Shown: positions 8,900 through 18,014, counted from the first letter of the stretch. The stretch: 64,000 bases of DNA from Lewinella sp. LCG006 (GCF_040784935.1 NZ_CP160680.1:7359802-7423801); one strand, 5' to 3'. Made by a program: numbers and translations. The notes: generated from the sequence alone by a model not told the origin.

Positions 8900-9922
8900 A
8901 TGAATTCTTCTCCTATCCTCCAAGTCAGTCCTTTAGGTTTTCCCTGGAAAACCCAGGATCCATTTTTATTTTGTGTTTACCACGCCGATGATTACCCGAA
9001 AGGGAATGATATCATGGGCCCCGATGCTTCTTTGGCGGGCCGCAACCTCGGTCAGGATTTTGTGATCAAGGACGGTTGGCGGATGTACCACGGTAGCCAG
9101 GTACCAGGTTTTCCGGCTCACCCCCACCGTGGTTTTGAGACCGTAACCATTGTCAAAAAAGGGCTGGTTGATCACTCTGATTCTCTGGGAGCAATGGCCC
9201 GTTTTGGTCATGGCGATGTACAATGGCTCACTTCTGGCAAAGGATTGCAACACGCCGAAATGTTTCCTTTGGTCAACAAAGAAGAGAAGAATCCCTTGGT
9301 GTTGTTTCAATTGTGGCTGAACCTACCGAAGGCGAGCAAATTCGTTGAGCCCCACTTCCGGATGCTGTGGAGTGATATGATTCCCAAAGTGCTTCATAAA
9401 GATAGTAACGGACGCACCACCGAAATAGAACTCACCGCCGGTACGGTGGACGGTGTCTCCGCTCCAGCACCAACGCCCAATTCCTGGGCAGCTGATCCGG
9501 CCAATGAGGTGGCGATTTTTACGATCAAAATGGCACCAGGCGCAATGTGGACGCTGCCGCTGGCTTCAGCCGAAGCGAACCGCTCTTTGTACTATTACCA
9601 AGGCGACCAGCTCAATGTTGCCGGACAAAACATCCGTCCCAACCATAGCCTGGAATTACGCGCCGATCAGCAGACGGTGCTTAAGAATGGCGAAGAGGAG
9701 GCCTTCCTTTTGTTTTTGCAAGGTCGGCCCATCAATGAACCCGTAGTACAGCATGGCCCCTTTGTGATGAACTCGCAAGCAGAAATTATGGAAGCTATGC
9801 AAGATTATCAGCGCACCCAGTTTGGTGGCTGGCCCTGGAAAAGTTCAGCACCTGTTCACCCTCGTGAACAAGGGCGCTTTGCCCGTCATATTGATGGGAA
9901 GGTGGAGGAGAAAGCGGGGTGA
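8900..9922 (+). CDS. Pirin-family cupin protein
   Basis: 340 residues. The N-terminal cupin holds the pirin metal site: H74 and H76 in HPHRGFETVTIV, then H118 and E120 in GLQHAEMFP. These four residues bind Fe(II) in characterised pirins, some of which have quercetin dioxygenase activity. The second cupin half (about 185-300) closes the fold. It stands alone between fbp and a convergent small membrane-protein gene. The biological role cannot be fixed from sequence. Confidence 0.92.
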   Translation: MNSSPILQVSPLGFPWKTQDPFLFCVYHADDYPKGNDIMGPDASLAGRNLGQDFVIKDGWRMYHGSQVPGFPAHPHRGFETVTIVKKGLVDHSDSLGAMARFGHGDVQWLTSGKGLQHAEMFPLVNKEEKNPLVLFQLWLNLPKASKFVEPHFRMLWSDMIPKVLHKDSNGRTTEIELTAGTVDGVSAPAPTPNSWAADPANEVAIFTIKMAPGAMWTLPLASAEANRSLYYYQGDQLNVAGQNIRPNHSLELRADQQTVLKNGEEEAFLLFLQGRPINEPVVQHGPFVMNSQAEIMEAMQDYQRTQFGGWPWKSSAPVHPREQGRFARHIDGKVEEKAG

Positions 9923-10056
9923 TGGTTTGATTGGTTGGAAAAGTGTAAGGGTGGAAAGGTGGAAAAGTTGGTGGATCAAATACTTCTGACTTCTGATTTT
10001 AAGATGGCTTCGTAGGTTTTCCCACCTCCGCCCGAGCAGAGGATAAGGACTATCCT

Positions 10057-10362
10057 TTATTCCATCCAACTCACCCCATTACGAAGGAGAATACCGGCGA
10101 TACCCGCCAGGAGAGGAGCCAAGATACAGATGAACATAAAGCGGTAATAGACCTTAGGGACGCGGGAGCTTTCTACGAGTTCTACCATTTTAGAAATCAC
10201 CAAAATAGAGAGGGCTATACCTCCAAGGATCATGCTGAGAATCAGCGCGAGGTAATCGTTCCAAAACCAAAGGAAGAGGTAGATGACCAGCTGCACCAAA
10301 AAAGCCTCTATGGTGACCAGTTTATCAAGAAGTGGATGTTCCTGCCGGAAAGGTGTACTCAT
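10057..10362 (-). CDS. Small membrane protein, three predicted helices
   Basis: 101 residues from the ATG at 10362 (MSTPFRQEHPLL). An earlier in-frame ATG at 10395 overlaps the -7 promoter box, so it is unlikely to be used. Three hydrophobic helices are visible: LVTIEAFLVQLVIYLFLWFW, YLALILSMILGGIALSILVI and FMFICILAPLLAGIAGILL. I do not recognise the family. It is a single-gene unit converging on the pirin gene. Confidence 0.65.
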   Translation of the reverse strand: MSTPFRQEHPLLDKLVTIEAFLVQLVIYLFLWFWNDYLALILSMILGGIALSILVISKMVELVESSRVPKVYYRFMFICILAPLLAGIAGILLRNGVSWME

Positions 10363-10392
10363 CTGTAGTCGGGATAGGTTTAAGTATGGCCA

Positions 10393-10400
10393 CAAAGATA
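10393..10400 (-). promoter_or_regulatory. Bacteroidota -7 box (TATCTTTG)
   Basis: The minus strand reads TATCTTTG, an exact match to the TAnnTTTG -7 element of the housekeeping sigma factor of this phylum, about 30 bases before the chosen start of the small membrane protein. I see no clear -33 TTTG partner. Confidence 0.6.
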
Positions 10401-10668
10401 TAAGCTTGTGATGACTTCCCTTAAAATAAGCTATGGATGAGCCTCATTTTGAACATTAGTAATGGGGGTAAATAGCATCTCGAATCATCTTAAAAGTAGT
10501 TCAATCCCGAAAAACGACGGTTCAGCATTTTTTTTGCACTAATTTCAGTTGCGCAGGCAACCAATTGATAGGCTTAGCCGTTCTTAGTTCGCAACTAGCG
10601 AAAATTCGCAGCAATAATTTAGCATTCTATTAGCTAACCCCGATTACCGGAACAATCACACTATTATC

Positions 10669-10929
10669 ATGACCATGACAAGCCAAGCGATCGTATCTCC
10701 AAAACCCCAAATTAACCAAGTGGTTAATACCATTAGCTGGACCCTCAATGTAGCTCCCCAGCGGCTCCTCCCCTACACCCACTTTGTCGATGACCTGCAC
10801 CTCGACGACATCGATATGATGTTGCTCATCGCCGCACTGGAGAATCACCTCAAAGTATACCTCACCCCTGAAGAAGTGAGCAAAATTCAGACGGTAGGTG
10901 ATGCTACCCGCTATTTTTCGATGAATTAG
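10669..10929 (+). CDS. Acyl-carrier-protein-like protein lacking the phosphopantetheine serine
   Basis: 86 residues with the four-helix ACP pattern: THFVDDLHLDDIDMMLLIAALENHL, then PEEVSKIQTVGDATRYF. In ACPs the helix II start reads DSL, and the serine carries 4'-phosphopantetheine. Here the matching triplet is DDI, so the attachment serine is replaced by aspartate. The fold signature is otherwise good, including the VGDA motif before the last helix. It stands alone, with no fatty-acid or polyketide genes nearby. It may be a non-carrier regulatory or binding member of the family. Confidence 0.75.
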   Translation: MTMTSQAIVSPKPQINQVVNTISWTLNVAPQRLLPYTHFVDDLHLDDIDMMLLIAALENHLKVYLTPEEVSKIQTVGDATRYFSMN

Positions 10930-10938
10930 GAGGTATTT

Positions 10939-10999
10939 GGTGAATTTTGCCTTCTTACTTTCCTTAATAAAAGAGGTGGTAGATGAGGCAAAATTCACC
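10939..10999. repeat. 13-bp perfect inverted repeat, 35-base spacer
   Basis: GGTGAATTTTGCC at 10939-10951 and its exact reverse complement at 10987-10999, just after the ACP-like gene. There is no T tract, so it is not a typical terminator. Confidence 0.8.
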
Positions 11000-11313
11000 G
11001 AAGTGAGGGTTTAGTAATATGTAGTAGGCTATATCAACAGTGAGATTCCTACTGTTGGCTTCACCTTCGTCATTTCGTTTAAAAAATGTTTTTTTTGGAA
11101 ATCAGAGATGATAGGTTTCCCCCTTATTCGCCCTTCGATTGAACCAGGCCACTCCTCGTAGTTTGGCATATGCTGCTGCACTTATTCGTAATGAAGAAGC
11201 ATACTTGTTAGCTTCCTAAAGCCATAAAACAAGTAATGAAGCAAATATTAGCTGATGAAAGTGTAGATTTCCGCATAGTCACAGCTTTTCGCAGTAATGA
11301 TTTTCTTTTCCCA
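11000..11313. other. Non-coding gap
   Basis: No convincing gene. A 7-bp hairpin (CAACAGT at 11035, ACTGTTG at 11051) is the only structure seen. Short open frames here run into the 3' end of the GWxTD gene on the other strand and have no recognisable content. Confidence 0.5.
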
Positions 11314-12762
11314 CTAATAATCTGACAACAACCTCCGTGATTGGCGGCCGATGTTATCATTGACTTTATCACCATCGATGTAGTTGCCGGGGTGTTCGGT
11401 GGGGGAATCACGATAGAGTTCCAGCTCCCACTGGGGGTTGTTGCGCTCGCCAATGACGTCTGAATGTAGCAGCACAAAATCGTCGGCGGCCAGGGATGGG
11501 TTGTAGAAAATAAAGCGGACGTTATTTTGGTTGGTTCGCTTTATTTCGTTGTACGACCAGATTTCGTAAGGTGGCGCTGAAGGCTCATTCTCGCTGCGGG
11601 AAATATCGCTAGGACGGCCGTATTTGATATACATATAGCCGCGATCGGTCTCGAAACCATGCCGGAATCCCGACTGGAACATTTGGTCAACGGCCGCAGC
11701 AACTTCCATAAACTCGCGGTAGGTTTGCTCCGGATCTACCCGATTTTCTCGCAACCAGAAGCCGTAGAGATACATACGCTGGGCACGCATGCTGTCGTTG
11801 CGCACCAGGATGTCTACCAATTCTACATCGCGCTGTGGCAAAAGTGGTGTAATGGCACGCAGACTGTACTCCAACTCCTCTGGCGTGAGGTTTTGTACAA
11901 ACTCGTCTTCTATGGTCACTGAAGCCATAGCTTCTTCAAAATTTTGTGCATCCACCAGCGGGTTACTGCGCTGAAATACGATGGCTTTGGAGCTCAACAG
12001 CTCACGCTCGCGGTTGCGTACATCCACCACCAACTGGTAGTTCCCTGAAGGCAAATCACCAATATCCATCTTTAACAGAAGTGGATTAATGGCTGCGGGA
12101 TCCTGTCGTTTGTGGGCTAATAATACAGTTTCCGCTTCGTCATTTTCTAGTTTATCAATCCGGTAGCTCAACACAAATGGCTGCGCTATGGCCTGGTCAC
12201 TGTTGTAAATCTCTTGGTAGAAGGTGAGTACATTAGCTCCTCTGCCGTAATAATTAAAAGGTAGCGGTTCCATGAGTAAGTCATTCTTCACCATGGGCCC
12301 TTGTTCTGTAGCTGGGCTCACCGCAGCCAGCAGTTGTATATCCGACTGTGCTAGCTGGGTCTCCGGAAAATCCAGGGTCAGATCGGTACTGTAGCGGCGG
12401 TTTTTTTCGGGCATATTGGCATCCGTCACTTCTACCCTCAATTTATAATCGCCGACTGGTAGTGGATACCGCTTCAAGTCAATGAAATCAACGACTCGGG
12501 TACCAACCGGGCTCAGCAAGCGGAATTTATCGTACTTAATGATGGTTTCGCCCTGCTCAAAAAACACCAGTACATCTACCGCACCTTGCACTGTAGAGTC
12601 GCTCTGCGTCACCGTCGTCACCGTCTGGCCAGATACGTGCAGATACAATTCTACGTAAGCCCCTTGCGGGCCAGTAAACCGGGCAAAGGAAAGGCTGGCA
12701 TCCAGTGCTTGTAAGGGCAAGGTCAGGATCAGCAAAAAGGCAAGGAAGCAGAGATTTTTCAT
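11314..12762 (-). CDS. GWxTD-domain secreted protein
   Basis: 482 residues from the ATG giving MKNLCFLAFLLILTLPLQALD, a clear signal peptide; upstream in-frame ATGs add a non-signal leader. The C-terminal part (about 330-460) is the GWxTD domain, with the signature seen as GFETDRGYMYIKYGRPSDI and the block PYEIWSYNEI...RFIFYNPS. The central part is beta-rich, like cell-surface proteins of this family in Bacteroidota. Its function is not established. The next upstream gene on the strand is a small lipoprotein. Confidence 0.82.
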   Translation of the reverse strand: MKNLCFLAFLLILTLPLQALDASLSFARFTGPQGAYVELYLHVSGQTVTTVTQSDSTVQGAVDVLVFFEQGETIIKYDKFRLLSPVGTRVVDFIDLKRYPLPVGDYKLRVEVTDANMPEKNRRYSTDLTLDFPETQLAQSDIQLLAAVSPATEQGPMVKNDLLMEPLPFNYYGRGANVLTFYQEIYNSDQAIAQPFVLSYRIDKLENDEAETVLLAHKRQDPAAINPLLLKMDIGDLPSGNYQLVVDVRNRERELLSSKAIVFQRSNPLVDAQNFEEAMASVTIEDEFVQNLTPEELEYSLRAITPLLPQRDVELVDILVRNDSMRAQRMYLYGFWLRENRVDPEQTYREFMEVAAAVDQMFQSGFRHGFETDRGYMYIKYGRPSDISRSENEPSAPPYEIWSYNEIKRTNQNNVRFIFYNPSLAADDFVLLHSDVIGERNNPQWELELYRDSPTEHPGNYIDGDKVNDNIGRQSRRLLSDY

Positions 12763-12905
12763 AATCATCGGAATTGGTACGTATCCTACGAAGATACGTA
12801 TAAACACAGGTCGCTCGCCGACTTTTATCCTCAAAAGTCAGGAAGCTGATAGTCTCGCTATAAAATTTTACCTGAGAAGGATACTCCTGTACCCTTAGCT
12901 CCCTA

Positions 12906-13283
12906 CTAGTTCGAGGGTTGACGAAGTACCATGCGGAATTGTTTATCTCTTAGTTCCGTGGTCAATACCAGTTCGCCTTCTTTTAAGGACTCTATGAGTA
13001 AGTCGGCGTCTATGGTACCATCGCGTTGTAGAATCACTCCACCGTCCAGTTCGTAGCTGTAAGCTTCTTCGGCGCCGGTCATATTGGTCAGTAATTTGCC
13101 ATCATCCAAAAACTCAAAATACATACCTTCCATGGTCGTGGTGGGTTCTCCGTTGCGAGTGGCATTTTGGATGACCCAACGCCCCGCCAGGTCAGTGCTA
13201 GTCACAGCGTTGTCATCGCCGCAGGAAGCCAGGAAAAACAAGGTAGTAGCAAAAAAGAAAAGAGCAGTAATCTGGAATTTCAT
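12906..13283 (-). CDS. Lipocalin-like small lipoprotein
   Basis: 125 residues from the ATG giving MKFQITALFFFATTLFFLASC; the lipobox LASC predicts lipid attachment to that cysteine. The mature part (LAGRWVIQNATRNGEPTT...FEFLDDGKLLTNMTG...LELT-like strands) has the look of the small lipocalin-like lipoproteins of Bacteroidota that begin with a G-x-W motif. It precedes the GWxTD gene on the same strand with a gap of about 140 bases. Ligand unknown. Confidence 0.7.
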   Translation of the reverse strand: MKFQITALFFFATTLFFLASCGDDNAVTSTDLAGRWVIQNATRNGEPTTTMEGMYFEFLDDGKLLTNMTGAEEAYSYELDGGVILQRDGTIDADLLIESLKEGELVLTTELRDKQFRMVLRQPSN

Positions 13284-13485
13284 AGTAGTAGTTAATAGTA
13301 TAAAGGTGGCCAAACGTTACTGGTAGTCAGAAGTATTTTTACCAATTTCGCAGTGCTGGGCTGGTCCAGTCACTTTATAATTATCCCCTGCATAGGGTAC
13401 AACTACAAAGCCTGGGTCAAAAATAGTGGGAAATATGTAAATATGTTATCAACCTTTATTTTTTTCTCTGGGGACCTGAATTTTG

Positions 13486-15051
13486 TTAGAAGTTCTTAAT
13501 GAAATCTTCCAGTGAATCATCCAATTCTAAAGAGAGACGTTTACGCAGGCGGGTTCTGGTCTTTTTTATACTTCCTACCGAAAGTCCAAGCATATCCGCG
13601 ATCTCTCTCCTACCCAAGTTAAGTTTTAATAGCAAAAAAAGCCTTTCCTCCGCCGGTGTCAAATCAGAAAAAACACTACGTAATCGAAACAAGTAACCAG
13701 GATACAATTTTTCAAAACTTGTACGAAAGCTGTTCCAATCTTCATCCGTCAAAATGGTATTAATATAGAGGTTTACTTCTTGGTCATCAGTAGCCTTCGC
13801 CAAGTCTTTATTTTCTGACTCCAACCTAGTTAATGCTGACTTTAGTCGAGCAACATCTCTGGATTTATCCGCTAGAACCTTGGTAATTTCTATTAAATTT
13901 TCCTTGTTTAGCTGGACTTCCTTTCGGGCTTGCGCTTGCTGTGCCTGCCAGCGCCAAATGATAAACCCAATTAAAAAAACAGCAACAACCACCCCTATTA
14001 TCGCCCTGGTTTTACTCAATTCTGCTTTTATCAGCTTCGCTTCCGTACGTTCTAAGGCGAGCTCCGTCTTGGTCATCTCAAATTGGCTTTCAAGCAGTGC
14101 TATCTTCTGCTGAGTTTCTAAGCCAATAAGACTGTCTTTGAGCTCTTCGTGCCTCGATACACTCTCGAGTGCTGATTTGTAATCATTCAAATCCAGATGA
14201 GCAAAATACAAGCCGAGGTAATTATTGATAAGATTGTTGGGCATACCGTGCTCCTCATTAAAGGCGATACATTTTTTGTACTCCTCAATCGCACGTTTGG
14301 CATTTCCCTGTCGACGGTAGGCACTCGCCAGATTATTCCTATTTTTGGCTTCTCCTTTGTAATTTTCGGTTTCCTGGTTTATCAGGAGTGCTCGCTCAAG
14401 CCAAGGAATACCTTTTTCAGGCTCACGTGCTAGCAAATAAAAGCCGCCAAAATTTCCGTAAGCAGTAGCCAAGTGTTTTTGTTCACCAAATTTTTCCAAC
14501 AGAGGCATAGCTTCCAGAAAATACTGTTCGGCCAAGGCAAAGCTATCGAAATACATTAGATTCGATGCCACTTGCTCCAGACTTTCCCCGTAACATAAAC
14601 TATCGCCTGCAGTGGCACAATAGCGAACAGCATCTTGGTAGTGTACCAGTGCTTCTTCTTGGTTTTTCAGATAAGTCTTTAAAACACCTTGCCAGTAATT
14701 CATCCAACCCAACCAAGCATCATTTTGAGCTTCTTCTGCAATTTTTTTCCCAGCTAGTAGATACTTGGCAGCTGTGACAAAGTCGTTGAGCTTCAGATGA
14801 TCATAAAAAACATAAAGCTGACCAAAAAATTCATGCTGCAAATTTTTCTCCGCTTTTGCCTTGACTAAAAACCCCAAATGAATTTCCAGCTTTTCCTCAA
14901 ATTCCAAAGAGGAATCCTTTGGTACAGGATCAGTTGACTCATAATCAGCTCGAATGCTGGTTTGAGAAAAAACGGCTGTACTTAAGATGGTAAAAGATAA
15001 GAGAAAAATAAACCGAAGAAAGTTTTTTGGACGCTTCGCACCTGAGACCAT
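13486..15051 (-). CDS. Membrane TPR regulator with LuxR-type DNA-binding domain
   Basis: 521 residues: signal peptide (about 1-30), periplasmic TPR array (about 60-310), one membrane helix (IIGVVVAVFLIGFIIW, about 345-360), a cytoplasmic coiled coil (LADKSRDVARLKSALTRLESE), and a C-terminal helix-turn-helix (LTPAEERLFLLLKLNLGRREIADMLGLS...KTRTRLRKRL). This one-component layout is widespread in Bacteroidota. It should sense something outside the inner membrane and bind DNA at the membrane. No target or ligand is visible. It is a single gene upstream of the t6A cluster. Confidence 0.82.
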   Translation of the reverse strand: MVSGAKRPKNFLRFIFLLSFTILSTAVFSQTSIRADYESTDPVPKDSSLEFEEKLEIHLGFLVKAKAEKNLQHEFFGQLYVFYDHLKLNDFVTAAKYLLAGKKIAEEAQNDAWLGWMNYWQGVLKTYLKNQEEALVHYQDAVRYCATAGDSLCYGESLEQVASNLMYFDSFALAEQYFLEAMPLLEKFGEQKHLATAYGNFGGFYLLAREPEKGIPWLERALLINQETENYKGEAKNRNNLASAYRRQGNAKRAIEEYKKCIAFNEEHGMPNNLINNYLGLYFAHLDLNDYKSALESVSRHEELKDSLIGLETQQKIALLESQFEMTKTELALERTEAKLIKAELSKTRAIIGVVVAVFLIGFIIWRWQAQQAQARKEVQLNKENLIEITKVLADKSRDVARLKSALTRLESENKDLAKATDDQEVNLYINTILTDEDWNSFRTSFEKLYPGYLFRLRSVFSDLTPAEERLFLLLKLNLGRREIADMLGLSVGSIKKTRTRLRKRLSLELDDSLEDFIKNF

Positions 15052-15250
15052 TTTCTTTGTTTTTTGGGGATAGTATTAAAGCGTAATTTAGGAAAAATAA
15101 TACCCCAAACTCTCCTCTAAACGAGAGAATATATCGTATATATTTTCAATATATTAGCTGTATAAAAATATCAAATTTTTATCCGGCAAAACTCTTCTTG
15201 TCTACTCCCAAGATCAACAAGCATTAAAAGATATTCCCCTTTCTTCATCA

Positions 15251-16246
15251 CTAAAAATCACTGATCGACAACTGTAACTGTGGCACTGGTGCTGGATGTT
15301 TGCCCCAGCGCAAATAGTCCCAAGTAGCCAGGGCGATCATCGCGGCGTTGTCTGTAGACCATTGCAAGGGCGGCAAGCATAGTTCTACACCCATCTTGGC
15401 ACAAAGCTCAGCAGCTTGCTCACGGAGTTGCGAACTAGCCGCCACGCCACCCACGATCACCAGCGATTCGACGGGATACTTCTTCAGTGCTTTACGGCAT
15501 TTGGTCACTAATATCTCCATGGCTGCTTCTACAAAAGAGGCGGCTACATCTTCTACCACTGGCGGCTCCTCTAGCGCATCTAAATAACGAGCAACAGCTG
15601 ATTTTAGACCCGAGAACGAAAACTCCAGTCCCTTGTGCAGCATAGGCCGCGGGAAGGGAATGGTCGGATTTCCCTTTCTGGCTGCTCGATCCAATAAAGG
15701 GCCTCCGGGGTAACCAAGGCCTAGCATACGACTCACTTTATCGAAGGCCTCCCCCACCGAATCGTCGCGGGTTGAGCCCAGCAACTTGATCTCCGTAGCA
15801 CTTTTCATGTGCGCCAAAAAGGTGTGCCCACCGGATACCAATAAGATGAGTGCCGGATATTTTACACGCTGTTCTTCCAGATCAGCACTACGTAAGTGCC
15901 CCCGCAAATGATTGACACCAATCACTGGCAAGTCCCAACCAAGTCCAAGACCAGAAGCTGTTGTAAGGCCCACGAGTAAAGAGCCTATCAACCCAGGACC
16001 GCGGGTCACACCGATGGCTTCCAGGTCTTTGTGGGTAATGCCTGCGTCGCGCAACGCTTTTTCAATGGCTGGCAAAATCGACTGCACGTGGGCGCGGCCC
16101 GCCAGCTCCGGAAACACACCCCCGTATTGAACGTGAATTTCGGCCTGTGAGGCAATCACTGAAGACAATACTTTGCCCTGTTCCGTCACTACCGCAACGG
16201 CGGTGTCATCACAAGAAGATTCAATTCCAAGCACATATTTTGCCAT
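15251..16246 (-). CDS. tsaD: tRNA N6-adenosine threonylcarbamoyltransferase TsaD
   Basis: 331 residues, full length. Transfers the threonylcarbamoyl group to A37 of ANN-decoding tRNAs to form t6A. N-terminal GIESSCDDTAVAV and metal-binding H113/H117 in NHLRGH are visible, as are the ASKHA-fold blocks LVSGGHTFL, FSGLKSAV and IVGGVAASSQLR. It is the last of three adjacent t6A genes (tsaE-tsaB-tsaD) on the minus strand; its TsaB and TsaE partners lie directly upstream. Confidence 0.97.
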   Translation of the reverse strand: MAKYVLGIESSCDDTAVAVVTEQGKVLSSVIASQAEIHVQYGGVFPELAGRAHVQSILPAIEKALRDAGITHKDLEAIGVTRGPGLIGSLLVGLTTASGLGLGWDLPVIGVNHLRGHLRSADLEEQRVKYPALILLVSGGHTFLAHMKSATEIKLLGSTRDDSVGEAFDKVSRMLGLGYPGGPLLDRAARKGNPTIPFPRPMLHKGLEFSFSGLKSAVARYLDALEEPPVVEDVAASFVEAAMEILVTKCRKALKKYPVESLVIVGGVAASSQLREQAAELCAKMGVELCLPPLQWSTDNAAMIALATWDYLRWGKHPAPVPQLQLSISDF

Positions 16247-16292
16247 GCGTCACTTTTCTTTAGCGCCTATTGATAAATTTCCCAGATTAGTT

Positions 16293-16964
16293 TTATTCGC
16301 CTGCCTTAAACAACAACGATTGTTCCGTAATGGGTATCACAAAATCCGGAAAGTGCAGTCCTCTGCTCGCCAAACGAGGAAGCATCGGCACTACATCTGT
16401 GGCCAGCCCAAACTTCTTGCCTGTGTCATAGATCGTGTGCTCGGCAAAGGTAGCTATCAGCTTTTCCCGATGTGCTCCTGCTACCGCCCAGGTGGTATGA
16501 GCACCAAGAGCTTGCCGTACCGTAGCCTCCATCGGACCATACAATGTTTGCTGCACCTCCCCATCGCTATACAAGCCCACGTAGGCATTGCCCCGCACTG
16601 ATTTCACCGTTACTAAAGTCGGACAACCGTACTGCGCCGTTGCCGGAGCTCCCAATAACTCAAAAGTATTGATGCCGATGACCGGAATCTTCAGGCTATA
16701 CGCCAAACTATTGGCAAAAGCCACCCCGGCCCTAATAGCACTGGTACCTCCAGGCCCAATGTTGATAGCTATACGTTCGAGATCAGCAGCCTTGCGACCA
16801 GTGGCGTCCAGGGCATATTTCACCAGGGCGGGTACATCTTTTAGCTCCTGCAAATCAGGGTGTTCAGTGGTATCAAAGAAAACATCTCCGTCCGAACTCA
16901 ACACAATCCCGTATGGCAATGCTGACGACTCAATACTCAAACTTATTTTCTCCGTTGCTTTCAT
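16293..16964 (-). CDS. tsaB: t6A biosynthesis protein TsaB
   Basis: 223 residues. TsaB is the inactive ASKHA-fold partner of TsaD in the bacterial TsaBDE complex. Visible: N-terminal ISLSIESSALPYGIVL, the block IAINIGPGGTSAIRAGVAFANSLAYSL, and IPVIGINTFELL. It begins three bases after the tsaE stop, so the two are coupled, and is followed after about 46 bases by tsaD. Confidence 0.95.
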   Translation of the reverse strand: MKATEKISLSIESSALPYGIVLSSDGDVFFDTTEHPDLQELKDVPALVKYALDATGRKAADLERIAINIGPGGTSAIRAGVAFANSLAYSLKIPVIGINTFELLGAPATAQYGCPTLVTVKSVRGNAYVGLYSDGEVQQTLYGPMEATVRQALGAHTTWAVAGAHREKLIATFAEHTIYDTGKKFGLATDVVPMLPRLASRGLHFPDFVIPITEQSLLFKAGE

Positions 16965-16967
16965 ACA

Positions 16968-17429
16968 TTAATCTACTTTGAGTTCAGATAGGCGTTGCTG
17001 CCACTTGGCTCCTAAGGGAGTAAAGGTGAATTTTCGACTGGTAGCCTCTTTTTCTACAAAGGCAATATCAATGAGTAGGTATTCCTCAAAATCATCCGCT
17101 ACCTTTTGACCCCATTCGATGAGCGTAATAGCCTCTTCGAAATATTCATCAAGTGCCAAATCCCTAAAAGCTTCAATGCTCTCCAATCGGTAAACATCCA
17201 TATGCAAGAAACTGCCACTACGCACGTGGTAAAAATTGGCAATCGTATAAGTAGGGCTTGAGATGTAATCCTCCGACCCCAATGCTCTCGCCAGCGCTTG
17301 CACGAAAAAAGTCTTCCCAGCGGCGAGTGGACCATTCAGGATAACCACGTCTCCCTGAGTCAGTATGTTGCCTAATGCAGCGGCCAATTGCTGCGTTTCT
17401 TCCGGACGTTGTACGGTAATTGTCTGCAT
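16968..17429 (-). CDS. tsaE: t6A biosynthesis ATPase TsaE
   Basis: 153 residues from the ATG at 17429. An upstream in-frame start (17582) would reach across the promoter and is rejected. The P-loop is G33-T40 (GPLAAGKT), followed by the family blocks ISSPTYTIANFY, LHMDVYRLES and LIEWGQKV. TsaE hydrolyses ATP to reset the TsaBD complex. It is the first gene of the tsaE-tsaB-tsaD operon. Confidence 0.95.
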   Translation of the reverse strand: MQTITVQRPEETQQLAAALGNILTQGDVVILNGPLAAGKTFFVQALARALGSEDYISSPTYTIANFYHVRSGSFLHMDVYRLESIEAFRDLALDEYFEEAITLIEWGQKVADDFEEYLLIDIAFVEKEATSRKFTFTPLGAKWQQRLSELKVD

Positions 17430-17470
17430 TTTTTCTCGATTCAACGGTGAAAAATCAAACCAGTTGAAAT

Positions 17471-17923
17471 TTGGTGTGCAAAGATACAGGAATTGTTTAT
17501 TTGATTTTTTTGTACAAACCAGGAAACCTTCCTTTCTTGCGGTGCATTTGGGGCTTTCACTCAGAAAAAGCCCAAGAAGCAACCACTAATGCCCAAAACG
17601 CTTTGCAGGAAAAAACACAAAGCACAGGAGTACTCACCTATAAAACGCCCGCAGCCATGAAGCAGGCGATTGAAAGCATCCAAAAAGAGATGCAATCCAA
17701 AATCGCTAGCCTCCAAGCTGACCTTAATGGTGCTGGCGAAGAAGCAACTGCGGTTATCAATAAAAAAATCTCCTTCATACAAGAATATCAACAGCAGCTA
17801 GATGCCTATGCGGGAAAATCTGATAAGATCAACGAAAAGGATGCTCCTGATTTTGGCAAAAATGTAGCTACTTTGGTTGATAAAATCCGGCGCGACTTGG
17901 TTTTGTTAGACCAAGAGAAGTAG
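17471..17923 (+). CDS. Small helical protein with unclear N-terminus (possible frameshifted lipoprotein)
   Basis: An open frame of up to 150 codons. From about residue 30 it encodes a plausible soluble helical protein (SEKAQEATTNAQNALQ...IQKEMQSKIASLQADL...DKIRRDLVLLDQEK). No ATG starts the frame: the first possible start is TTG, and the first 30 residues overlap the tsaE promoter and look unnatural. In the neighbouring frame the bases around 17525-17560 read FLSCGAFGAF, which resembles a lipobox, but a stop lies just upstream. The gene may be frameshifted, N-terminally lost, or start at an unusual codon. A good terminator follows. Confidence 0.45.
   Translation: MVCKDTGIVYLIFLYKPGNLPFLRCIWGFHSEKAQEATTNAQNALQEKTQSTGVLTYKTPAAMKQAIESIQKEMQSKIASLQADLNGAGEEATAVINKKISFIQEYQQQLDAYAGKSDKINEKDAPDFGKNVATLVDKIRRDLVLLDQEK
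17479..17486 (-). promoter_or_regulatory. -7 box for the tsaE-tsaB-tsaD operon
   Basis: The minus strand reads TATCTTTGCA, an exact TAnnTTTG match, about 50 bases before the tsaE ATG. It supports the shorter tsaE start. Confidence 0.65.
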
Positions 17924-17962
17924 CAATTTATTGAACAATTTCCCTTGTTCTTTTCATTGAAA

Positions 17963-18000
17963 GAGAGGGCCCTGGGTATTCCGGAGCCCTCTCCTCTTTT
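17963..18000 (+). terminator. Rho-independent terminator
   Basis: Perfect 8-bp stem GAGAGGGC / GCCCTCTC (17963-17970, 17986-17993) followed by a short T-rich run, about 40 bases after the stop of the small helical gene. Confidence 0.7.
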
Positions 18001-18014
18001 GGGGCCGTCCCGTC

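Noticed and set aside
11208-11477. 89-codon minus-strand frame
   Set aside because: Overlaps the 3' end of the GWxTD gene in another frame and has no recognisable content.
17430-17582. Longer N-terminus for TsaE
   Set aside because: It would cross the exact TATCTTTG promoter box and adds residues not found in the family.
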